A stretch of DNA of 64,000 bases from Datisca glomerata (GCA_003255025.1 QANY01011336.1:1333311-1397310), one strand, 5' to 3'. Positions 33,196-46,355 are shown, counted from the stretch's first letter. Made by a program: numbers and translations. Notes: generated from the letters alone by a model not told the origin.

Positions 33196-36100
33196 GCTTG
33201 GGTGGTTTTTTGGGGCTCAAATCCAAGCCACAAAGTTGAGGTATATCAGCGAAATAGATATTCATCTTTTTAATGTGCGACAAGATTTTAAGCTTCATTT
33301 TATACCCTCAACTTTCATTCATAGACATTCTAATTTCCAACAAGAAAAAATAGTGAAAATGGGCAGTAATTCATGAACATACTTTGTTTTCCTGACCAGT
33401 GCATACATAACATGACTCAATCATATTATTCCATGTGTTAATAATAGATTAAATTCAAACTTTTTTTTTATAAAACTATTTAATATTTGTTCTCTCTATT
33501 ACTTTTTAACATTATGATTTATTTATTTATTTGTTTATAAGGTTTTGGCCGACCTTCAATCTAACATTTGGGGGCTACCCACTTAAAGGTCCATATATCC
33601 AACATATTATTGGTATTCTGAGTAATCTTTCAAAACGATTTTGTTCCTTTTTTAAGTGATGCTGATGCAACTTTGATCCATTTAGCACATCTAAACTTTT
33701 ATGCTTCCTCATATAAACAGTTTTTCTTTTCATAATTATTAAAAGGAAAAAACATTGTACTTGGTGATTACTTTAGCAGTCGTGTTCCTCTTACTTTGGT
33801 ACCTAACTCTTCACTAATACTAATTTATATTTACATGCTCAAGTACACATAATTTTTTAAAACTTCGGTTTGTATAAGTAGTTAAGCTCCACCTATTTTA
33901 ATTAGGTAATGTTATTAAATTTAGTATGTGTCATATGTACAAGAATGTGATTATTATAGTCCCGGAAATTGTGCAAAGTATTGTACTTATCAAACCAGAT
34001 AATATAGATCTTTGGGGTTTATTTAATTTTTTCTTTTCGACTAGTTCATTTTATTTTCTTCTAAAAATTTGAAGAATGAGGATCCGCTTTGGAAGTTTTT
34101 AGATAGTAAAGGATCGTTGATTCGTACGATATACGTTTATATCAATTTACTAGCGGACTTGGGTGGTATGAGTACATGTTTGTTTAATAAAGTCATGAGT
34201 TGTCTCTAATAGAGCTCTAAATTTTATCTTCTTGTTAGATTGTATATTTCGTGGTGTGTTCATGTCTAGATCTCGGTATCTGCATTTCGAGTTTTAATTA
34301 TTTGTTTAAATTAAACTTTTTTTTCTTAAAAAAATGTATTAATTATTACCTAAGTAAATGCTCATCAACATGAGCAGTACAAATTTGTATATTAATTTGA
34401 CATGTATTAATTAAACATGTCAATTAACAAGTATAATTAGAAAAGTTGACCCCTCTATTTCGAGCAATTCAATGGTGAAAACTATATAGGATTTAATATA
34501 TATCCATTAGCCACCGTTTTTTTTATATATAAACTAGTTTGTTTATCCTATAGTTATGAAGAATTGTGCTAGCACATACGAGTTTTTTTTTTGTTTGAAA
34601 TGGCACATACGAGTTATTACTAATAACTTTTAAGAAATGTGCTAGCACATACGGGTTTTACATTGGTTGAACATATCAATTACCAAAAGAAAAGAGAAAA
34701 AGAAAAGTAAAGCCTTTCTACAAAATATAACATTTTTTATTGAACAATCATTGAGTACATAAAAATCTTGCCTATCATTGTTAGATAGTGATTCATTTCC
34801 TTTAAAGGCTAAACTCGTATAGGATATTGATTAATTGGAAATATGGATCAGAATGATCAACCAATTAATTAGGTTTGAATTTATAAGTGAGTGAATGTTT
34901 AAATCAATCAGCTTGTAATAAAAGATGTATATGTGGAAGAACGATCACCTAACTTTCTCATCTTAATATATTATTTATTTGGTTGATCAAAGGAGAGAGT
35001 GGATAATATAGATTGATCTAATTAAAATCCTTTTCTTTTAAATAATTGAATTGGTTTGCAATGAGCTTCCACATAATGTAAAATCACTAATAATGGCTAT
35101 TTATTGTTTGTCCAACGTAATTATAAGAGAGAAAATTCTTATTAGATTATGTAACTTGAGATCTAGATCGTGTAATCTTTTTTATTAGGTTTGTATTATA
35201 TTGCAGAGAGAGACAGTCTCACTCTTTCTCATTTTGTATATTTATTTTATTTTTTCTCTCTTCTTTTTTGTTTGTCTCTCTAGTGTCGTAAAATTTTCCT
35301 TTAATTATTCCGCTTTCCTATCCAACCGAGATAAATTTTTGTCACGTTCTTATTTCAATACTTATAATAAGCAATATTCTAATTCAACTATTAATGTTTT
35401 TTCACAGTTATATATATTACAAAGAAGTAAGATAAAATTATAAAAAGTTGGTATTATCTTGCATACAATAGAAAATTTGGAAAATCTACCATGAAAAATG
35501 GCCTCTTAGGGACATGATTGGTCGAGGTACTGGGCCTTAAATTAATCATAACAAAATCTATCACATCATAGAGAACAGCAAGGGAAAAGAAGTGGTTAAT
35601 TTATATACGTCATTTCTGTGAGTACGAGGAGTGTGAGTCATGAAACATTTCGTCCACGAGAGAGCTTTCTAGACAACAAAATTCTTAATTATCTATTGAC
35701 TTCGGAAGATACCAATAACTTTCTCTATTTGTTTTTACGGCTAAAGGTTTTATATAATAAATAATTAATGTCATTATATATTACTAAATCTACAATATTC
35801 AATGTTAGTTGATCTAGAAACATTGGTGGAAGAATATCGCATTGGTTTCTAGTAGACAATACATTGCACTGTGAAAAGTATGGGCTGTGAAAAAGAAGAA
35901 TAACATTCTCTTTCAGTTATATGAAACTAAAACACTAAAAACAGAGGGAAGAATACCAATCATTTAAGCTAGCTTTAATTCAAAATGATATCATATAAAA
36001 TATTCATTTCAAAGCTTGCCTTTTGAACCTAAATGAAAGTTATTATTGGGTCTAACTTTCGATAACAACTTGACAGTTATTTGTATTATTATTTTGATTA

Positions 36101-37823
36101 TGACAGGATTTATAAAATTATTGTCACATAACAGGAAATCCAGGGAAGGAAAAACCAAATTATCATTTTAATTTGTTTTATAATAAATTTTTTTATGACA
36201 AATAAATCAACTCGAAAGAGTAAGTAACATTTAAGTTTATAAATTATTAATGACAAAAATTTAAAAGTTGATTTTAGACTTGCGCAATGGTTATTTCATC
36301 ATAGTTGAAGAACATTTTTCAATATTTTTTTGTTTCATTTTCTTAGGTTTTCCATTTATTTGAAGACACTTTTCACTAGCTAAGTACATATTAATAATAT
36401 AACTTTGACAAAAAGAGTACATATTAATCTACCATGGGATTAAAAACAAAAAAGATAAATAAAAAAAATAGAAATATCGATGAGTTTGATTATTACGATC
36501 TGGGAAACGAGAAATTTTTTGGACTGAATTTCAGGTTATATGGAGATAGAATTTTACTATGACCAGTTAGATGATCATCCTGGTCAATATTGCTGAGTAT
36601 GATAAACATGTGCATTCTTGTACCAAAAGCGAAAAGGAAAAAAAGAGTAACCATATTTTGTTTTTCAAGAGACCAATATATCAGTCAAATTGGCAACAAT
36701 TATTAATATGTGTTGATAAACATGTTAGGCTAGTGTCCAGTTAGGTCTTGATCGATATATAAGTCTAAAAATGAAAACAATACTAAATTGGAAAACAAGG
36801 ATTAATATGTGTAGGTGATGTACAATTTTGCAAGCTTACGAATCATTCAAGTAATGAAGTGAAGAGTAAAGTATTGTCTCGCACAGATTGATTAATTTAC
36901 TAAGTAACAAAATTTACTAACCCTAATTCTAATTGAAGTATTAAGATTGAAAAAAATTAAAATTAAAAGTTTAAAGTAATCGAAACACGTAAACACGATA
37001 AATTGATGCGATGAAAGCAATCGATTAAAGCACTAGAGCATCTGATTTCATTATAATTAATCTGGATTAATTCCTTTAACTATGATATTCAAGAATAATT
37101 ATTGATTATGTTGACAGTCAAAATGCTCTAACCTATTTAATAATCTCTCTCGAGCATTATTAAAGTTACTCCCACACATTAATCCATCATATCTCTATAC
37201 AAATTTAAATATCCGAAAGCACATTAAGTTCTATGGAATTTCACAAAATAACAACACAAATCATGTAATTTGTCTCTGTCAAGCATTCAATTTATGACAT
37301 CCATTACAAGAAACAAACATCATATATCACCTCTATGTCTAAATACAAAATATATCACCTCTCTGTCTCAAATCATCTAAATTGACATAAAGTATTTAGA
37401 ATCATTAAGCATAGTAATGTGAAATAATTAAACTTTGAATAACGTAAATTATTGGAATGGAAACATCATAGTTAGGGTACATCGTAGCCTTAGAAAAGTA
37501 AATTAATTCATTATGAATCTAGTGTAAGTCAAAGTCTTCATAGAATTCAATGTGAAATAACAAAAAGAAGAAAAAATATTAAAGATTAAGAAGAAAATAA
37601 CGACTTAATTTCTCCAATCAATGACAAGCTCTAGCCCGATCTCTCTTTTTCTCCTCTTGCTCTAAATTTCACTTAGAAAACTCTAAATGGTGAATATCGA
37701 TAAGAAAGAATGAAAATTCCCTCATTTATGGACCTAACAAGTTGTTTCCTAGAATCAAGGAAGATTTTTACTGTTAGTCATGCAACACAATTTTCTCCAT
37801 TCAAATGATATTTAGGGACCAAA
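33196..37823. other. AT-rich DNA without recognised genes
   Basis: Only short open frames without family features. Minor points are a thrice-repeated phrase GCACATACG(A/G)GTT at 34574-34656, part of it within GTGCTAGCACATACG, and a pyrimidine-rich stretch at about 35210-35285. No RNA gene or transposon boundary was recognised. Confidence 0.45.
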
Positions 37824-38615
37824 GGCTTGTTTGGTAGCCCGTACTGTATAGTACTAAAAGTAGAATAATACTATTTTAGTACTGTTTGATGTTTGACAAA
37901 AATATAGAGTTCATATTAGTTAATACGGTAAGACTTTTTAGTCCCACCAACATGGGATAATTTAGTCCCATCCTTTTAAGAGGGGACTACACTGGACTAA
38001 AAAACAAAACTGTTTTTTAATTTCTATCTTAAAATGATTTTTTTATTCAAATGATTTTTTTTAATTTATATCTTACAGGAACTTCACTCACTAACAAAAA
38101 TAATTTATGGATTTTTGGAATGTGCAAAATTAGTTACTTATGACTTAATTTTACCAATTTTCAAAGTCATTACTATATGAGTGGTTCAGTAATTATTTAT
38201 ATATATATTTTAAATGAATTATTTTGTGTATTAAAAAATTCAATGAATTTTTTTCTAATTTCAATGTTTATAACTACAAATTATCTCTATCTTAAAGTTT
38301 ACGGGTATAATTGAATTTGAATTTTTAGTCAAAAAATAGGGAATTTACGGTGATAGCATGGATTAGATAATTTATTTTATAGTTGAAAATGTAAAATAAC
38401 ATATTAATGAATTCCAAATAGGCTTTTGCGGATCAGATCATAACAAACAGTTTTACAAATCTAGTACTATAACATGCCAAACATTGTATAAGTGTTACAA
38501 TTTTTTAATTAATACAACACCAAACACTGGACAATATTATTTAATCCAGTACAATCCAGTACTGTACAGTCTGACAGATTTAGTACAGTACTATCCTGAC
38601 TGCCAAACGAGCCCC
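37824..38615. mobile_element. Non-autonomous TIR element, about 0.79 kb (Tourist/hAT-like termini)
   Basis: Left end GGCTTGTTTGGTAGCCCGTA; right end on the other strand GGGCTCGTTTGGCAGTCAGG. After the termini both sides carry GTACTG/TAGTACT-rich text (37850-37890 and 38540-38592). There is no coding capacity. GGGCTTGTTTGG-type ends occur in plant Tourist-like and hAT-like small elements; the target duplication was not resolved, so the superfamily is left open. Confidence 0.7.
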
Positions 38616-39069
38616 AAGTGTCCAACATGAAAGATGTAGGTATATATTTTAGCTTTCTTTTTCTACAAGAATTGTCTTAATGGAATTTCTAGAATGAAGC
38701 TATGCCCAAACTATCAAGATATATTCCTGAAAATTCTCCAAAAATAAGTTTTCTGAACTTTTGAAGAGGGAAACCTCATCTTGCCCCCTCTTCTTTTCCC
38801 AAAACTTGATTATCAAGTAAGATAAGGATTTCCAGAATTATTTACCAGTTTTATTTGAATTCTGATTAGGCTTTCTTAGTTTAAAGACTGAAATCCAACT
38901 AGGAATCAAGACTACGCAAAGTTTCAATAAAACAATAGTTTGCGCCTAAGCTAGATTCTCCACTTCAAGGCCCATAATTTCATGAATTGATTTTCTTCTA
39001 AACAAAATGAACAAAGTAAATAAGAACTACTAAAAATCTAAGCAAACAATAATAAATTAGAATAAAACA
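38616..39069. other. Spacer without recognised features
   Basis: AT-rich sequence between the small TIR element and copia A. Nothing recognisable. Confidence 0.4.
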
Positions 39070-39544
39070 AATGATAAGGCATGAGATAAAAATGTATATA
39101 AATCAAGCACATCATTAGACGCGCACACTCAGTAATTTTCTCTCGATGTAACAACAGGTTGTTAAACATTCTCAGAGAATCCAACAAACCTCACATGAGC
39201 AGGTGTAGCATCACGTGATACTCATATCTCCCTAACTAATTACTAATTAATCAAGATTCTTTGTCGTAATTAATGATTACTATAAAAACATGATGTAAAA
39301 CCACTATTTATAACACCAATGGCAGCCACTGGTTCCTAAGACAATAATAGAGACAACTCTGATAATGCAACAAAGTAGTCCAGTGAATTCAACCTTTTTG
39401 CAAACACTTTGTGATCCACCCTCTCCATCAAATTTGACGGAGAGAATTATATTTTGTGAAAATTCTGATTACTTCCATCCATAATTGGTGATGGCCAAGT
39501 GACTACATATTGAACACTCAAATTTGACTTCCACAGCTTTAGTC

Positions 39545-39549
39545 CGATA
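39545..39549 (+). repeat. Target-site duplication CGATA (left copy, copia B)
   Basis: CGATA before the 5' LTR of copia B; TGATA (one mismatch) follows the 3' LTR at 44348-44352. Confidence 0.6.
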
Positions 39550-40586
39550 TGTTAGAGTGTGGAGCCTACACGTTTTTTAAATACTCAAGGGTGTTTTGGG
39601 TATTTTGTACTTTTTAATTACGATACACTATATAAAGGATATTAGGCGGCCAGTTTATGTCGGGTTGAAAACCTAGAGATGTGTGAGGCTTATCATCTTG
39701 TAAGTTTATCATTCTTTATTATAGTGAAAATCGGCAATGTTTTTTATGATAACAAATAATTGTTGGACTAATATTTTTATATGTAGAAGAAGAATATTTC
39801 ACAAGAATGATCGAATTTGAGAAGTCATTTGGAGCTGATATATCACAAGAAGTCAACCAAGGTTGGTCAGACCGGTTTAGGGCTGTTTCTCTACTATAAA
39901 TATGCATACGTCAATATCACATTCCGACACACCTCTCCACATGTCTCCACTGCTCTCCAATGAATTTCTGTAGACTTTTATACTTTTAGAGACTTGTATT
40001 TTGAGTGAGAATTTGAGAAATAATCTAGAGAGAAGCTAAAAAATATTGTGAGCAAAAAATTGAGAGATTTATTCTTTGAGAGAATGAGTGATTTTGTAAG
40101 AGATTTGAAGATCTTGGCCAAACTGCATTGTCAAGATTTTATTGGTCTTCATCGTTAAGAAGGTTGTTCGAGAAAAATCTTCAAAGGAGAATCCTTGGAG
40201 CGTGGACGTAGAGATATATTTTTTCAAATCACGTAAAAATACCGTGTCACAAATCTCTCTCTTCCATATTCTTTTATTTACATGCAATTTCTTTTATATA
40301 TTTAATTTCTGCACTTTAATATTCTGCATCATCATTATTTATTAAATTACATGTTTATTAAATATTACATGATTGATTTACATTGTTATTAATTTCATAT
40401 TTCAAGCAATTTTATTATTACATGTCAAATATTTCTTTTTAAACATTTTCCCTTAATGAAGGGATGTCATATTTATCCTACAACTCTCACACTGAGGGTG
40501 AACTACTTTAAATTTGTGTGTTCTTTTGTTGTGTTTTGTCTTTGATTACTACACTAGTAGGAGATTGCGACGTTTAATCTTTAACA
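39550..40586 (+). repeat. 5' LTR of copia B, interrupted
   Basis: 39550-39737 matches the first part of the 290-bp 3' LTR (including GGGTTGAAAACCTAGAGA and ATTATAGTGAAAA). 40483-40586 matches its last part (ACTCTCACACTGAGGGTGAA ... TTTAATCTTTAACA). The middle is the foreign LTR. A second copy of the terminal part lies in the duplication up to 40833. Confidence 0.8.
39738..40482 (+). mobile_element. Nested LTR of the 47608-50881 family
   Basis: Begins TGTTTTTTATGATAACAAAT and ends TTTATCCTACA. The interior matches the LTRs at 47608 and 49686, with shared phrases GACTTGTATTTTGAGTGAGA, GAGAGATTTATTCTTTGAGA, GATTTGAAGATCTTGGCCAA and AATCACGTAAAAATACCGTG. It is shorter than those LTRs and lacks their first 20-25 bp. 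It interrupts the copia B LTR. No clean target duplication was seen, so recombination or deletion at the left edge is likely. Confidence 0.7.
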
Positions 40587-40900
40587 ACTGGTATAAGATC
40601 TTAGGTTGTGACAAAATCAAGTTTTGTAAGTTTTCCACGGTGAACAAAATCAAGCAATTTTATTATTACATGTTAAAATTTATTTTTAAATGATTTTCGT
40701 TAATAAAGGGATGTCATATCAATCCTACAACTCTCACACTTAGGGTGAACCACTATAAATTTGTGTGTTCTTTTGTTGTGTTTTCTCTGAAATTACTATT
40801 CTAGTAGAGGATTGCAAGGTTTAATCTTTAACAACTGATATCATAGCTTAGGTTGTGACAAAATTAGTTTTTGTGAGTTTTCTATGGTGAACAATAAAAT
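40403..40900 (+). repeat. Tandem duplication of about 248 bp covering LTR end and primer site
   Basis: Copy 1 starts CAAGCAATTTTATTATTACA at 40403, copy 2 starts with the same 20 bases at 40651. Each runs through the end of the nested LTR, the end of the copia B LTR, the primer-site remnant and GTTTTCCACGGTGAACAA / GTTTTCTATGGTGAACAA. Copies have diverged by substitutions and small indels. Confidence 0.85.
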
Positions 40901-40980
40901 CGTGGTGAATAATGATTCCACTGTGAAACAGTGATTCCACAGTGACCGCGACAAAAGTAAATCAAGTTGAACACCGGAAG

Positions 40981-43925
40981 AATTAAATCCAGATCCATAA
41001 GAAAGATGGAGTGCTGGAAATGCAAGAAAGCTGGCCATATAAAGAAGAACTGCGAAGCACTGAAAGAGAATGTTGTAAATGTAATTACTAAGAGGAACAT
41101 GATGCTTTACTTTTATCTGTTGATAATCCTAATGACCCTTGGGTTTTAGATTCAGGAGCTTCTTTTCATACCACTGCACAACAGGAAATCCTAGAAAATT
41201 ATGCTGCTGAGAATTATGAAAAGGTTTACAAGGCTTATGAAAACCTTTAGATATTGTTGGTATGAGTGGTGTTCATTTGAAGATGGAAAATAGACAGGTA
41301 TGGAAACTCAAGAAAGTAAGACACATACCAAAGTTAATGCCCAATCTGATCTTTGGGCAGCTTGATAATGAAAAGCATAATGTGACTTTTTGGTGGTGGT
41401 GCATGGAAAGTCACAAAGGGAGCCATGCTTGTAGCTTGAGTAAATAAAACTGAAACACTTTATATGTCTTACAGTTGCAAGGATACAATTACAATTGTTG
41501 ATGCTAGAGTTAATTCGAGTTTGTGTTATTATAGACTTCGACATATGAGCGAGAAGGGAATGAAAGTTTTTTTTATCAAAGGGAAAACTACCAAAGTTAA
41601 AGACTGTTGATCATAGCTTGTGCGAAAGCTGTATTCATGGAAAACCTAAAAGGGTGAGTTTCTTAAAAAATGGGTAGAGATTTAAAATCAGTGAAATTAA
41701 AGTTGGTCCATACTAATGTATGATGACCTGCTCTTATTGTATCACTTAGAGGCTTAAGGTACTCTGTGATAATTTTCGATGACTCCAGCAGAAATGTATA
41801 GTTTTATTTTATGAAAAACAAATCTAATGTTTTTTATCCCTTAAAAAGGTACAGACTTATGGTTCAGAATGAGATAAATTCTAAGGTAAAATGCTTACGA
41901 TCTGATAATGAGAGTGAATATATTGATGACTGTTTTAAGCAGTCTTATGCTGATAAAAAGATCAATATACTAAAAATCAATCCAGGGACACCTCAATAGA
42001 ATGATATGGTGGAAATGGTGAATATGACATTGATTGAACGTGCTAGGAGTTTGAGATTGCATGCATGATTACCAAAGACGTTCTGGTTTGATGCAATGAA
42101 CACCGCAACGTATATGATTAACATAGGACCTTTAGCACCATTGGACTGGAGATTACCATATGAGGTTTGGAGCGATAAAGAGGTAAAATTTTCTTTTCTG
42201 AAAGTGTTTCTGTTAGTGGCTATGCTAATACCGAGTTTGGCTATTAGTCCTAGGATGACCAAAATCAAAAGATTATCAAGAGCATGATGTCATCATCAAT
42301 GAACAAGTGATGTACAAAGATAGATTAGGTACAAAATCTGAAAATGCATGCCCTATAGAAGAAGTTAGATGTTGTTCATTTGAAAGATTCCCTAGCAATT
42401 GAGTTGAAAAATAGTGACCAAGAGGATCAATAGAGTATAGCTATAGAGGTGACCACACACCTCTGTGATTGAATCTAGTAGATCTTCCAAAACTATTAGA
42501 GCACTACAAAGATATTTCCCTTATTCATACTATATTTTGTTGACTAAAAATGGTGAACCATAGACTTATGAGGAAGCAATGTAGATAGATGAATCAATTA
42601 AGTGGGATTTAGCCATGAGGGATGGGATAGACTCATTATTGTCTAATCAAACATGACATTTTATAGACTTTCCTAAAGGAAAAAAGACATTGTAGAACAA
42701 GTGGGTTTATCAGGTTAAAGAAGAACATGATGGCAGTAAACGTATAAAGAAAGACCTGTTGTAAATGGGTTTCAACAAAAGGAAAACATTGACTTTACTA
42801 GAATTTTATTCCCAATGGTCAAGTTATCCACCCTCAGATTATGCTTGGTATAGTGGCAAATGAAAACTTTCACTTAGAGTAGGTAAATGTAGAAACACAT
42901 TTTTCTCCCTGGTGATTTAGAGGAAGAGATTTACATGGAGTAGCCACAAGGTTTTAAAGTACAGAGAAAGAAGAAAATGGTGTGCAAACTTCAAAAGAGC
43001 CTGTATAGTCTAAAAGAGGCTCCAGACAATGGCAATAAGTTTGATGGGTTCAACCGTGGTAACAGTTTCTTAAGGTGCCAAGTAGATCATTGATGTTATG
43101 TGGAAAAATTTGACAACTCCTATATCATTATATTGTTATATGTAGATGACATGTTCATTGAAGGGACTTCCATAGAGGAGATTGATAAACTGAAGATGAA
43201 GTTGTCAAATGAGTTTGCAATTGAGGATTTGGGGTAACAAAGCAAGTCCATAGGATGAGGATTACTAGAGGATGGGTGAATGGTTACTTGAAGTTGTCAC
43301 AAAAGAATAAGTGAATAAAGCGCTTGACAAGTTTAACATCAGTGAAACAAACCCCATGAACACCGTATTTGGCTAGTCACTTCAGACTATCCATAGAGCA
43401 GTCACCTTCGATAGAGCAGAGCTGGCCTACATGGCTAATGTACCTTATGCTTCTACGATTGGTAGTCTTATGATGTCATAGTTTGTACCAGGCCGGATAA
43501 AGCATTTGCAGCGGGAGTAGTGAGTAGACGTGGCTGGTGATATTGACAGCGGGAAGACTACCACTGGGTTTTTTACACATTAGGTGGTATAATAGTTAGT
43601 TGAGTCTCAAAACTATCAAAGATAATCGCTCTCTTTGCTACTGAGGTAGAGTATGTTGTACTGGCAAAAGCTAGTAAAGAGATGTCATTGCTGGAATGTT
43701 TCTTGGAGGATTTGGGTCAAAAGAAAAGGAAAAGGCATTTTCCAATGTGATAGTCAAAGTTTTGTTTATTTTACAAAGAATCTAGTGTATCATGCTAGGA
43801 GAAAGCATATACAGATCTCATATCATTTCATACAGTCAATTTTGGAAGATAAAGTCTTTACTCTAGAGAGAATTCAAGGAAGTCAAAATCTAGATGATAT
43901 GCTAAAGAAGCCGGTCACGATTTAG
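40981..43925 (+). pseudogene. Copia B gag-pol, degenerate
   Basis: In order: gag zinc knuckle CWKCKKAGHIKKNCEALKE (about 41011); protease DPWVLDSGASFHTT (about 41138) with the D-S-G active site intact; GAG-pre-integrase zinc-finger-like HSLCESCIHGKPKRVSFL (about 41610-41662); integrase remnants KVKCLRSDNESEYID (about 41885) and the A-R-S-L/TYMINI segment near 42040-42125. RT follows with NKWVYQVKEEHDGSKRIKK (about 42698), MVCKLQKSLYSLKEAP (about 42980) and the active site LLYVDDMFIEGTS (about 43132). Then RNase H TEVEYVVLAKASKEMSLLEC (about 43642). Closest in wording to the Tnt1/Tork group. There are many stops and shifts; nonfunctional. Confidence 0.85.
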
Positions 43926-44057
43926 AAGATGAAGTTGTGTGTAACTTCAGTGAGACTTCTTACTTTAAGGATGATGAGTTATAGCCGTTATAGAGGGATG
44001 ACTATGCTTGGAGTTGTGTGAAGTTACTAATGGTGGATTAGTCTCTAAGTGGATTAT

Positions 44058-44347
44058 TGTTTGAGTGTGGAGCCTACATATATTTCAAATACTCGAGGTT
44101 ATTTTAGATATTTTATATCTTTTTTTAGTTGCCCTAATCTCCTTGGGTTGAAAACCTAGAGAGGTATGAGGCTTGTGAGATCATCTTGTATATTTATCTT
44201 TCTTCATTATAGTGAAAACCTACAACGGCTAAAGTGGACGTAACTCTCACGTTGAGGGTGAACTACTGTAAATGTGTTTGTTCTTTTGTTGTATTTTCTC
44301 TTTGATTACTACCACTAGTAGAAGATTACAACGTTTAATCTTTAACA
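44058..44347 (+). repeat. 3' LTR of copia B (290 bp)
   Basis: TGTTTGAGTGTGGAGCC ... TTTAATCTTTAACA, the uninterrupted reference for the broken 5' LTR. Confidence 0.85.
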
Positions 44348-44399
44348 TGATAAAATTTTGAACCAGAATCACGTATGATGGATGAGAGTACTGATTAGT

Positions 44400-45010
44400 T
44401 GCTACTAAGATAGCTAAGGTCAATATAAGTAACATAATTATAATCTCAGTCTTGCTGTATGAGACTTCAAGCAACCTCTGGGTGGCTTTAACAAAAACCT
44501 TGTAAGTAGATCAAGAGCCATGCTACTCCACTTGAAGAGTTTCTTGAACATTACCAACAAAGACACCTTATCAATCACATACTATTTTGATAAGATAAAA
44601 TCAGTATGAGATAATCTCCTTGAAGTTGGGAATCAAGTTAGTGAGGATGATGTCATCGTACATATGAAATGGAGTAGTGTTGAAATGGCCATAGGTCAGT
44701 ATGACTTTATTGCCTAATAATATAGTAGATGCATGCACCACTCCTGGGCCATGAAGCTCGAATTGAGAGGTTCGATAGAAGGAAGTAAGGCTAAAACTCT
44801 GTGCAAACATAATTTAAAATAAATATAGCTTCCATAGTCAATTTTAGGCAGAAAACCAATGGAACCATCAACAATAGAATCCAAATAAAAATTATGGAAG
44901 AAAGAGTGGTAAAACTTCAACTAGTTTTAAAGGTGGTCATAGAGGTTGAAGATCAAATTGGAGAATCATATGACAAATATGTGGTAAAGTTGGACATATT
45001 CTACAACAAC
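44400..45010 (+). pseudogene. Copia A gag remnant
   Basis: Plus-strand text in shifting frames: SYETSSNLWVALTKTL (about 44460), then TNKDTLSITYYFDKIKS and DNLLEVGNQVSEDDVIVHM (44555-44665). This is the pattern of copia gag (…lW..L...—.Y…k...D.L...g..v...d). Stops follow, and the zinc knuckle is not clear. Confidence 0.6.
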
Positions 45011-45589
45011 AACTATCATATGATGTGTCTTTAAATCGAATTCCAATGCACTAAACTAAACCATAATTCAATCTATTACATATATCAACAAGTCATAAAT
45101 GCGAGTAGACTCCTCTTGACATGATGATTCTATAACATTATTTTATTATTGAGCTTGAAGACTTGAACTTTGTACTAAGTACCAAGGCTCTAAGAATCTA
45201 GCAATTAGGAATGGCAAGACTCTCATCATAACCCACACTTTTTAATTACCCTTTCTATTACCATATATCCTTTAACTTTGAAATATGTCTCTACAGTGCC
45301 TAAATTAAAAGAAACCTTATTAGTAACTCTAAACTTACTACTGATAACCTTCTTTATACCAAATTTATCTCTCTTGGTTGTTTTGCAAAAGATCATTGCA
45401 TATAGACTATATTACTCCAAGGAGACTTAAAGTTATAGGTTTTATGAGTTGTCTGTACCAGAGAGACAAAGTTGCACCATGAGTTGTATTCTATACCCGC
45501 ATAAAGACTCCTCATATACTTGAAAGGGACCATTTATGTAGGCTTACTTCTGAATCATGTTTAGGATTTTAATCTTGCAACCTTTTCTG

Positions 45590-46023
45590 ATGTAGATTGG
45601 ACAAGCAACCATGATGATAACAAGTCAATATGTGGTTATGCTATTTTCTTAGGAAATAACTTGATCTCAAGGTCATCTAAGAAGCAATATGTGATAGCTC
45701 TATCCAGTGTTAAAAGTGAGTATCGTACCACTGCCAATACTACCTCTAAACGAGCGGGTTGTAATCTATTTTCAAGAAATGCATGTTCCTGGATGACACC
45801 CATCATTTGGTGTTATAGTATCGATATTACCTCATTTACCTCTAATCATGTCTTTCATGTGGAAACCAAGCACATTAAAATTCATGCGCACTTTGTAAGG
45901 GATGATGTTTTTGCCAAACAACTCCAAATTAGGTACATTCCATCTCATGATCATGTAGCTGATCTTCTTACCAAGGCATTGTCTGACATTCAGTTCACTT
46001 ACCTTCTGCTTGAGTGGGGATGA
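45590..46023 (+). pseudogene. Copia A RNase H remnant
   Basis: DWTSNHDDNKSICGYAIFLG (about 45596) leads into an open frame SRSSKKQYVIALSSVKSEYR, then a central part and ETKHIKIHAHFVRDDVFAKQ, then IRYIPSHDHVADLLTKALSD. The D, E (KSEYR), D-like and H (KHIKIH) landmarks of copia RNase H are in order. It ends at TGAATTTAAAACATTAC, probably the start of the 3' LTR. RT is deleted between 45010 and 45590. Confidence 0.8.
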
Positions 46024-46355
46024 ATTTAAAACATTACACTTAGAAGCTGTAGCCATGTCACATAGCCAGCTCAAGGTCAAGTAAATCTTCTCTCCATGTC
46101 AGCAATAGGTTATTAAAGGTTCTCAAATAGAACCTCAACATGTAAAGTCATATTCAAATAGGTCAATTACTGACTGCTTTATAAACATGATGTGAAGCCA
46201 TTGTGATATACAATGCAGTATACTGAGGAATATTAAGAAAACCTACATTTTCTTTCCTCTCCTTATTTCAATTATATGTCATTACAAGTTGTCTCCTTTT
46301 GTAAGGCATAGTTATTCTAAGGATTCCTTGTTGGCCTTCATTTTGGTCTTTAAGC

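Larger units (their letters stand above)
39550..44347 (+). mobile_element. Copia element B (Tnt1/Tork-like), nested in copia A
   Basis: LTRs start TGTTAGAGTGTGGAGCC (39550) and TGTTTGAGTGTGGAGCC (44058) and end ...TTTAATCTTTAACA. Primer-site remnants (aacaactggtataagatctt; aacaactgatatcatagctt) follow the 5' LTR and correspond to the TGGTATCAGAGC initiator-Met site. The interior carries gag knuckle, protease, integrase, RT and RNase H in copia order, with many stops. The flanking 5-bp duplication is (C/T)GATA. The 5' LTR is swollen from about 290 bp to more than 1 kb by a nested LTR and a tandem duplication. Confidence 0.85.
39070..46300 (+). mobile_element. Copia element A (host of nested copia B), degenerate
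   Basis: LTR-like text at about 39120-39370 (CTCTCGATGTAACAACAGGT, later CCTCACATG and AACATGATGT) matches text at about 46088-46290 (CTCTCCATGTCAGCAATAGG, AACCTCAACATG, AAACATGATGTGAAGCCA). These look like 5' and 3' LTRs of one element. Between them lie gag sequence resumed after copia B (44400-44990) and RNase H (45590-46020); most of pol (protease, integrase, RT) is missing. The outer limits are approximate. Confidence 0.6.
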
